Shown here in pieces: positions 56,299 through 64,000 of a stretch of 64,000 nt of DNA. Within the stretch, counting starts at the first letter, position 1; each line of letters opens with the position of its first letter. The translations under genes and the position numbers were made by a program. The notes under the pieces were generated by a model. That model worked only from the letters and a program-made list of their open reading frames with translations, made no database searches and was not told the origin of the DNA. The DNA is from Physcomitrium patens (Eukaryota; Streptophyta; Bryopsida; Funariales; Funariaceae), in assembly GCF_000002425.4 (NCBI RefSeq), contig NC_037271.1, positions 12,346,786-12,410,785 of the forward strand, written 5' to 3'.

Positions 56299-59200
56299 AA
56301 AAACTTGAATGCGTGAAAGGTTAGTGCACAAGAAGGGCTTTATTTAAATAGCTTGCTTTATTTAAGGATTTAAACTTTAGGGTCTCAATTTGGAGAGTGG
56401 GAAATTTTCTTTTTCCACAAATCTCCCTTTGCATTTAACCCAACCATGTATGTATGTAGAGCAAGCACCGCTACTACATAAAGCGGTTGTCCACATGGAA
56501 AATTTATAATCGCAGTGAAGCAAATTTAGCAATAGCTGAGAGTGGTCTTTTCCCTCTTTTACTTTTTCTCACAGCATATGGAATAAATTATTGAACGTTC
56601 TTTCACTAACAGAATTCCAAAAATAGCGTGGATCGATTCTAAGTTATATGATTGTTTTGAACAGTACAATATGCTCTTTGTTTGAGCTTTGTAGATGATG
56701 GAAACTAAATTCCTCATAACGGTGTAGTACTCTGCAGAACAATAACCATTGAGGTCCATGAAAAAACCAATAAGTTATAAAATTGATAGTAATAACAATA
56801 TGAAACTGCCATAGACACTATTTAAAATCTAAGAAGATAAAGAACACCGCCAACTCTCATGGCATTACAAGTGGATTTGAGGCCTTCAGCTTTGGAGCGC
56901 ACCCACATCTCGCTCATCACAAGTATGGCGTTTTCAGGAGATCGTCTGTTTGTGTAGTCAAGAAGTATCTGGCGACTGCTCGTGTTACAATGCAATATCT
57001 GGACCCAGTTCGACCAACCGCTCCTCTGCTTCTCCGTGGATTGAGCATCGGACTGATCAGACTTGTGTGTCGATCTTTGTCGGAAGTCATGCATTACTTT
57101 TGACCAAGCCTACTAGGCGTAGGCTCTACAGCGCATCGAGATGATCCTGTGATATGGTCGGCACAATCTCGTAATGGTTCCGGTTGTCGAGAGAGATGAT
57201 GGGTTCAGTTTCATCGTCGGTAAGATAGCAGCGAATCCCACAGTCGATGAGCACGCACGCTGAATTGGAGATTGTGTGAGCGCCAGAGAAAACTTGTGCT
57301 CCTTCTTACAAAACGAGTGTTTTGCTTCTGGAAGTTGACAAGCAGGTGGTTTACGTCCATGCCAATCCCTACTAAAAGCATTCAGAATCACAGCTTCTTG
57401 GTGTCCTTTGCACAACGACAAGCTCAGTCGTGCCGTGTTTTTCACGATCTCAGGGATGATTATCCTGGAATATCCTCGCACGAGACCTTCATAGAATATA
57501 TTCACCCCACCGTTTCCTTGATGTCATGAATCACGAAAAGCCTCTCCGAAAGTTAGATATTGAAGCGATTTCAATTCCTCCACTCATGTGAAGCATGCGC
57601 GCATCACAATCACGCGTATTTAGAGATATCTGAACTTTCGAGCCAGTTGTGTACCTCACCTCGTGCCGACCTCCATCCTATTCAAGTAGCTGCATCTACA
57701 ATACACCACAAACCACTCAACAAATCTACACAAACGGAAGTACGTATGAAAATGAAGGCGGAGGATGTCAAAAGAGATGGATGAATCGCGCTTAAATAAA
57801 TCAAACCCTATTTTGTGGAATATCTAGTAGTGTGTTGTGTGCCGATATAAAAGGAAATCTATTGTTAGTGCAAGAAAAAATTATATATTTACTTGTTTGC
57901 ATTTGTGTTCGCTCACATTGTGGCAATATCGCGTTTCAGTTTTTTGTAAATTCTTTGTTCACAATCATGTATTGATTTCTTGTAATGAGAAGATACTTTT
58001 TTTACCCTTCTCAACTACGTGAACGTTACCAGCTCACATTCGTGTTCACTAAAAGAATTTATTGCGTGTGAATCTCATAAAACTACAGAGATTGTTTAGC
58101 TACTTTGATGCATAGGTCATGCGCAATATATTTTCACTTGTTTACTCTAGATAGTTGATATTGTTTCCGTAATTGCTTGAAAAGCTTATTTTACAATATC
58201 TGTGTAATAAGGTATCGGTTCAAAAGCTGCTTAGACTTTAAGTTGATGGTAATCGCTGTGCTATTTGCTATTCAATCATACCTCTTATGTTGAATTTCAC
58301 ATAAAGTCGTAAGCTAGGTGTTGAAATATTGCCGGGATCACAAATCCGGAAGAGGATATTGGGATTGTTTCAGCTAGAATACTACAACCTTCACCGGCCT
58401 ACACGAGGATAGTATTCGAGAGAAATGGCAAATCGTTTACGTAAATGAAAGGTTCGGTTTTCAATTCGCACAAAAAATGTGCTTTCCAATTCAGAACATA
58501 TGACTAATGTGTGGTTCTAGATCAGAGAGCGTTTACAAATGATCCAGCATGGAAACGCTGCTGTGCTTCCCATCTTTTTAACGGTGTCGAAGGTCAGTGA
58601 TCAGGTGTGGAGTTACAGGTGTTGTCAGTAGCACAGTGTCTAGAAGACTGCGAGATATGTAAAGCAACCATAGTAGCATGCCACATTCATAGCGCAACTG
58701 AATGGAGGCAACATTAATTCGGTGTCTACAAATTTTCTCACGAATTTCTTTTGAGAATGAGTATAGATCACGTATGCATACAGATGAAGATCACGTTATC
58801 ATCTACCAACAGCTACAATGAGATATACATGAAACAACTACGTACTGAAAGCAGGATATATTGCATTTCCCGCAAAAAATGTCGTATTCAGCTTGCCAGT
58901 CAGGGACGTGTACAAAACGGGAACCTAGAGCTCGAGTGGCATGGGGAATACCAGTTTAGACATACTGCAGAATGCGTGGCTGCTTCTGGGACATATGGAC
59001 AATCAAACTGTAACACCAGAGCACATCAGCACATCATCAATGTGTCGCAGCTATTCCTCTCCATCCATTCCTCCACTTCGGGCACAACTGTTGAAGCTTC
59101 TTGAAATGTAACCCATGTAGCTGCTGTTGACAAGCCGCTTGCGCTTCCATTTCGCTTGCAAACGGCTTCATTCCCACACGATTCGAGAAGAGCACAAGAA

Positions 59201-59608
59201 GGTCTCCTATGAAGTAGGTTACTAATCTCTCTAGTATCAGTTTTGGGAGGGATCTACACAGCTCCCCAAACATCCACTAGTACAGTTTAGCCTCAACATA
59301 CAAAACAGTCTAGGTACAGATTCAAGGATTATATTCGATTCAAAATTGAGTTAATTTGCAAATGTTCTACGTTTTTTTCTCACAGTTTCTGCTTTACTAC
59401 CATCCTAAAAAATGACGTGTAATATGTAATAAAGAGATATCGCAAAGGGATTTGTCCATGACAATTTCCGTACCAGATTCATACTTTTGTTCAGCCTTAT
59501 TGTATCTAAAGATACAGCCATAATAGGATAAAAAATAATATCAAGGCCAATATCCAGCCAGGTTGTGAAGAGGATACACAAACGCCAAAAAAATGGATGA
59601 CAAATCGC
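56299..59608. other. Region between the RBOH pseudogene and the subtilase gene
   Basis: No gene I can support. 56820-57790 has more balanced base composition and several open frames on both strands, which may be decayed exons. 57800-59600 is AT-richer and would contain the 3' untranslated region of the minus-strand subtilase near its right edge. Confidence 0.5.
57125..57305 (-). other. Coding-like minus-strand fragment, unrecognised
   Basis: A 60-codon open frame bounded by stops reads GAQVFSGAHTISNSACVLID then CGIRCYLTDDETEPIISLDN and ends DHLDAL. Its composition looks like real protein, but I cannot assign it. It may be one exon of a lost gene. Confidence 0.3.
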
Positions 59609-61954
59609 CTAACTCTGCATAGTGATAGCAATGGGACTTCGTACGAAATGCTTTCCGTCTGACCATTCCAAAGATCCAAATTTCGTCCCTGCTCGAACAA
59701 TGTTAAGGGGATTATTCGAAGTCACTGTGAGAGTGAAGCTCTTGATCTCGTTTATCTCACTGAAGGTCAATGTCCCCGGGTCAACGGTGATTGTGTAACC
59801 ATCGGGAGATGTAGTTTTGGCCGTGTAAGTGGATTTTGGAAACCCAACGTTGGTCACCTTCCTCGTGAAACTCTTTGAGTTGCCTTGCAGGAGCATGCGT
59901 GGCTTAAAAACGGCAGAGAACGAAGGATAGTTCATATCCTCAATCTCGACTCTGGGATTCGGACAGGTGACTGCATTAGCGGTGAATCTCACGATGATAT
60001 CCACCGAGTAGCCAATTGCGCACAAGAAATTCACGTAATCCTTGGTGGCCATATCATACACCAAGCCTGGATCCAATGCGTTAGCCGTGGCATGCCCAGA
60101 GCCAAAGTCAAAGGGAGTTGCACTGATGCCCGTGACTTGATCCGTTATTTTTCCACGCGTGTTGTCGATGAGAGAAGCCGAGGTCATGATGGCGGACTTG
60201 ATCGCTGAGGGGCTCCAATCCTGGTATTTGCTTTTCAGTAAAGCTCCCAATCCGCTGATGTGAGGGCATGACATGGAAGTTCCAGAGATGATATTGAATT
60301 TCACCCTTCTGGTGTCAGAAGCTAAGGGGCTTGGGCCTGCAGCACCAGTCCAAGCCGCGAGGATGTTTACCCCTGGGGCAGTGATATCAGGTTTCAAAAC
60401 GTTGGAATTTAGGGGATTTGGTCCTCGTGAAGAGAAGGATGCCATTGCAGGGGCAGGTGTGACGCCCAGTTTTGTTCCACTGAAGGAAAGCTTCGCAGTA
60501 GGAGCGGGGGTAGATGTGATGTAGGCCAGGGTGGTGCTTCCACCTGCCGCGCCAACCATTACAGCAGGCAAGAGGTGGCTGTCGGCAATGAGTCCTTCTC
60601 CATCCACACCAGAGTTCGCGAGAATCATACCTGCGCCTCCGGCTGAGCGCACCACATCCCCTTTCGCGACGCGGCCATTTATTCCTCGTTGGCAGAGAAC
60701 AATCTTGTCCTTCACCTTCTCCGGATCCAACGAGTTGTCTGTGCACTTGGCACCTTCTGTTTTATTTTTTAGGGCTGCATCACCTCCAAAAACCAATGAT
60801 TTCATAACCTCAGCCGCACTATTGTCACTGTACAGCGATGTTCCGCTGATGATCTTGCCGTCACCAAGCTCGACGTCAGCAGGGAATTCTCTGTCTACGG
60901 TGCTTGCTCCTACAGTCATTACCCAGGGGGCATTGTTCTGGACCGTACCCGGCCCCGGCCCAGAATTTCCAGCCGAGCAAGACACAAAGATACCACTCTT
61001 CGCAGCTCCGAAAGCTCCGATCGCAATCAAATCTACTTCGTACTTTTCAACCTCACCACCCACGGAGAGAGAGATTACGTCCACCCCATCGGCCACGGCT
61101 GCCTCGAAACCTGCCAAGATGTCAGAGGCGAAACACCCTTGGCTCCAACAAATCTTGTAGACTGCGACTCGTGCCTTCGGCGCTATACCTTGTGCAATTC
61201 CAGCAGCAAGTCCATTCAGGCTGGCTCCGTTCACAGGCGATCCGGCCGCTGTGGACGCCGTGTGAGTTCCATGTCCCTCAGTGTCCCTTGGGGATCTCAC
61301 TTCAGTAGAATTGTCAGCTATGGGTCCCGCGACCGCCTCATACCCGGCGGAGAAGTATCTGGCGCCAATAAGCTTCTTGTTACAAACCTCCCTGGTAAAG
61401 CTCTTACCGGTCTGGCACGTTCCTCTCCAGCGAGCTGGAATTGGCCCAAACCCCACGTCATTGAAGCTCTCACTCTCTGGCCACACGCCTGTGTCTAAAA
61501 CACCAACAATCGTGTCACTTCCGTAATTGCTTTCTGGCCATAGCCCGGAGGAGGTACTCAAGCCTATGAACCCAGGAGTACGGGTAGTCTGGGGGAAATA
61601 CTGTTGATCACGGTAAACCGCCATCACATCATCTCTCTGCATTAGGGCGTCGGCTTCCTGGGAAGTAAGAAGGGCCGTAAACCCACTGAGGGCATGCCCA
61701 CCGAAGACATACTTCAAGCGCTCTTGTGACATTTCGTATGAGATCACAGTCGAACCCTGTGACACTGCCTGAATCATGGAGGCGTACGTTGTCGAAGCAT
61801 CTTCGAGAGTGTTCATGGAACCACTTCGACTGCTCGAGCTCACCTGAACAATATATGTCGTTATTTCCACATTGAGACCTTCGACGGCTTCACCCATTCC
61901 AGCCATGAGGACCCATATCCCCAGCAGTGCCAACAACCTGGGTAACTTCCCCAT
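59609..61954 (-). CDS. Subtilisin-like serine protease (plant SBT1-type), intron-free, complete
   Basis: I chose ATG 61954, giving 781 residues, because a signal peptide follows at once (MGKLPRLLALLGIWVLMAGM). The open frame runs 61 codons further up to 62137. Domains by residue from 61954: signal peptide 1-25; inhibitor I9 propeptide about 30-115 (EITTYIVQV ... VMAVYRDQQYF); S8 catalytic domain about 135-600 with Asp154 (VLDTGVWPES), His228 (GHGTHTAS), oxyanion Asn330 (SAGNSGPG) and Ser560 (SGTSMSCPH); a PA insertion about 390-485; and a C-terminal fibronectin-III-like domain about 670-781 (MNYPSFSAVF ... SPIAITMQS). All catalytic residues and the length are typical. The product would be secreted and self-processed. 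Many plant SBTs lack introns. Substrate cannot be inferred. Confidence 0.95.
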   Translation of the reverse strand: MGKLPRLLALLGIWVLMAGMGEAVEGLNVEITTYIVQVSSSSRSGSMNTLEDASTTYASMIQAVSQGSTVISYEMSQERLKYVFGGHALSGFTALLTSQEADALMQRDDVMAVYRDQQYFPQTTRTPGFIGLSTSSGLWPESNYGSDTIVGVLDTGVWPESESFNDVGFGPIPARWRGTCQTGKSFTREVCNKKLIGARYFSAGYEAVAGPIADNSTEVRSPRDTEGHGTHTASTAAGSPVNGASLNGLAAGIAQGIAPKARVAVYKICWSQGCFASDILAGFEAAVADGVDVISLSVGGEVEKYEVDLIAIGAFGAAKSGIFVSCSAGNSGPGPGTVQNNAPWVMTVGASTVDREFPADVELGDGKIISGTSLYSDNSAAEVMKSLVFGGDAALKNKTEGAKCTDNSLDPEKVKDKIVLCQRGINGRVAKGDVVRSAGGAGMILANSGVDGEGLIADSHLLPAVMVGAAGGSTTLAYITSTPAPTAKLSFSGTKLGVTPAPAMASFSSRGPNPLNSNVLKPDITAPGVNILAAWTGAAGPSPLASDTRRVKFNIISGTSMSCPHISGLGALLKSKYQDWSPSAIKSAIMTSASLIDNTRGKITDQVTGISATPFDFGSGHATANALDPGLVYDMATKDYVNFLCAIGYSVDIIVRFTANAVTCPNPRVEIEDMNYPSFSAVFKPRMLLQGNSKSFTRKVTNVGFPKSTYTAKTTSPDGYTITVDPGTLTFSEINEIKSFTLTVTSNNPLNIVRAGTKFGSLEWSDGKHFVRSPIAITMQS

Positions 61955-62137
61955 TCTATTCGCGAACCTGGAACAAAATGGCACCCCGCATGAGTTCACA
62001 TTGGCCAATAATTGAAGTTTAAAAGTGAAACTCATGATAAGTGACTGCAGGAAGAAAAGTGATGCATGCATGTGCCTAGAGAACTCAACACAGCTAAAAT
62101 TCGACCATACGGCGTCCAACAGCAACTTTTCATGCAT
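61955..62137 (-). other. Upstream in-frame extension of the subtilase gene
   Basis: The subtilase frame stays open for 61 codons above ATG 61954 and has alternative starts at 62137, 62071 and 62035. Using them would bury the signal peptide inside the protein, so this is more likely 5' untranslated sequence. Confidence 0.6.
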
Positions 62138-64000
62138 TGTTATATCGATAAACTTGTAAGGGAATCTGGAGCCGCGTCCCCAGATCTACTATCTAGATGA
62201 AGCTTCTTGGGGGATAGCTCCTTGATCGTGGTGTTTGATGATAGGGTCATTCAATTTGAGGACTGGACCAAACTAAGTCTAAATATACGAGGCAGGGTAA
62301 ACTACAGCGAGTCTACAGCACCTCCAGGTCTGCCAGAACAACCCGATACGTGATCGGATCGGATGACACAAAATCAATTCCAGAATTTGCAATGCGGGCG
62401 AATCAACACACAGCAATACCTTGTACTATACAATTAACAAACTTACGATTTGGAAACAAATGGGAGCAAGCTTTTCGTCTACAGAGATCAAACCTAGCAG
62501 CTTACAAATCCCGGTTAGCAATCTACCCCTCAGTCTTCGAGACCACCGCTACCTCTTCCAATATCGGCTCACCAAAACCAATCAGTCACACATCCAAACC
62601 ACCAATTTCTTAACAAACACCATACAGAACATCTCAACTGACCTGAATGTCTCTCCAACTCGGATGAAGCTGGAGAAATTATCTACAGTGTGTTCCACAA
62701 CAGGGCCTCGAACTCCGGTCCCAGGCACCATGCAATCGTCCCGGAGTCCGGCATGTACATGTTTATACCATTCCAATCCTGCGAAACCTCATCTACAAAG
62801 TAGTCGGAACACGCAATGCAAAGTTACTAAAAATGGTGACATTAGAGGCAAAATGTGCATGGGAGCTCCATCACCGCAATTCAAATCGCAGGATTCGGCC
62901 AAATATGCGGCAAATTCAGGTGATGTTTCCTTTCGGCGTTTCGTACTGAAACACAATCGGAGTAACACCCAAAGATGGAAATGGAACCCGCATGTTCGAA
63001 GCGGCCCAATTGATTTCCGGAAGGAAAAGTCGCGGGAGGAATAAGCGCCGGAAAGTCGAGGAACACGCGAGGAACCGCATTTGCTGTATTTGTCGCGCTT
63101 GGATGATATGTGCCTGAATGGGGCCCACCTTTACAAAGCCTCGACAGTGGCATGAACCTTGTGAATGATCGTCAAATAATAGTGTTCATCGTGACCTGTA
63201 ACATTCCATTCCCCCTCAACAATACGACTCATTCATGGAGCTTTTCTTACCCTCAAATTGCAAACTTTCTCGAAGGAAGCACACTTTAATTTTTTTTAAA
63301 AAAAACAAAAACAAATCGGGTTCTGTGAGCTCACACAGTGTCGTTAAACAAAAAAGAATTAGACGAGGCCTAATAATGTGTGCAAAATCATTCACCAACA
63401 AGATACAGGGGCAAGAGGTGGGCAGTCTAGAGAGCGAAGCCTTGCGTGCATCCTTTTCGTTCGCTTGTTTGTTTGTGTGTTGTTTTTCTTTTTCCACTGG
63501 TAGCACAGCCTGCTTGTGCTTGTACAATGGAGTGACGATCTCGTGGAGCAGACTGCACATGATACATCAGCTGGGTTCCGTCTAGAAACTCGCACTCCTC
63601 CTCCCACGACCACCAACGCTTCTTTGGCGCCTGGCCTGCCATTGCAGCAGCACCTTGACTGCATTCTGGAGCCATGTCTACGAACTTGACGAAAGCTTAG
63701 CGTAGGGTCAGCTCCACCTCTCTTTTTGTCCATGTTCGTCATTGTTGCGACAAAGATCCGGCGTTATCTTAACTCCATTACACTTTTTAATTAATTTTGA
63801 CACACCTAAGGTTAATCCAGTGCATCGATTGTGGTAACAAGGTTTCATGTGCTTTACACCCCTTGGCGCACTTCAAAAGGGAGGATATTCTTAGTGAATT
63901 GTATTCAAATTTTAAAATCAAAATCTTTCTGGTAGGTCCTCAATCTTGCATTCTTCACTAGAATGAAAAAAACTTCCATAGAAACAGGATTCTGAACTCT
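62138..64000. other. Right-end region without a gene I can name
   Basis: 62138-62350 is probably promoter and leader of the subtilase gene. 62350-63200 has balanced composition and overlapping open frames on both strands with no recognisable protein. On the minus strand at 63427-63690 a frame reads VKFVDMAPECSQGAAAMAGQ then APKKRWWSWEEECEFLDGTQ, which could be a real exon of a neighbouring gene, but I do not recognise it. 63750-64000 is AT-rich. Confidence 0.4.

Noticed and set aside
59885-61526. Plus-strand open frames opposite the subtilase
   Set aside because: They are antisense shadows of a well-supported protease gene and encode nothing recognisable.
62350-63050. Protein-coding gene on the plus strand (frames of 87 and 207 codons)
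   Set aside because: Serine/threonine/proline-rich chance frames on overlapping strands; no recognisable domain and no splice-supported model.

Overview
The window looks like a chromosome segment from a non-flowering land plant, most plausibly a moss or other bryophyte. This is inferred from an intron-free plant subtilase, a relic of a plant-type NADPH oxidase (RBOH), plant-style Ty3/Gypsy elements including a chromovirus, and a primer-binding site matching plant tRNA-Trp. The species cannot be fixed from the sequence alone. About three quarters is transposon; host genes sit only at the right end.

Layout. 1-27591: a decayed chromovirus pol (element A, 1-3367), apparently cut by a second Ty3/Gypsy element (C). 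C is itself interrupted twice: by a chromovirus with both LTRs and a 5-bp target duplication (B, 7410-13774), and by a long-LTR Gypsy element (D, 14034-24005) whose 5' LTR carries a nested solo LTR (14307-15879). C's protein reading frame can be followed across both insertions. 27592-36231: a second two-LTR member of the D family (E). 36232-40334: a third member (F), inverted and truncated. 40335-40815: tail and 3' LTR of another chromovirus (H). 40816-41439 and 49774-about 50745: two halves of an old inverted D-family copy (G).

The most interesting object splits G: an 8.3-kb DNA transposon (41440-49773). It has 25-bp terminal inverted repeats with one mismatch and a short target duplication (CTAT). 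It carries an uninterrupted 908-codon gene whose protein has a DDD-transposase-like layout (DUF7869-like). Between that gene and a divergent, apparently two-exon second gene lies an array of about 17 spaced copies of an 11+1+11 bp palindrome. Every other element here is broken, but this transposase frame is open throughout, so the insertion looks young or was recently functional.

50746-54900 is very AT-rich, with microsatellites and no gene I can support. 55490-56298 is an RBOH pseudogene with its middle and C-terminal parts missing. 59609-61954 (minus strand) is a complete secreted subtilisin-like protease, the only convincing intact host gene. The last 2 kb holds nothing I can name.
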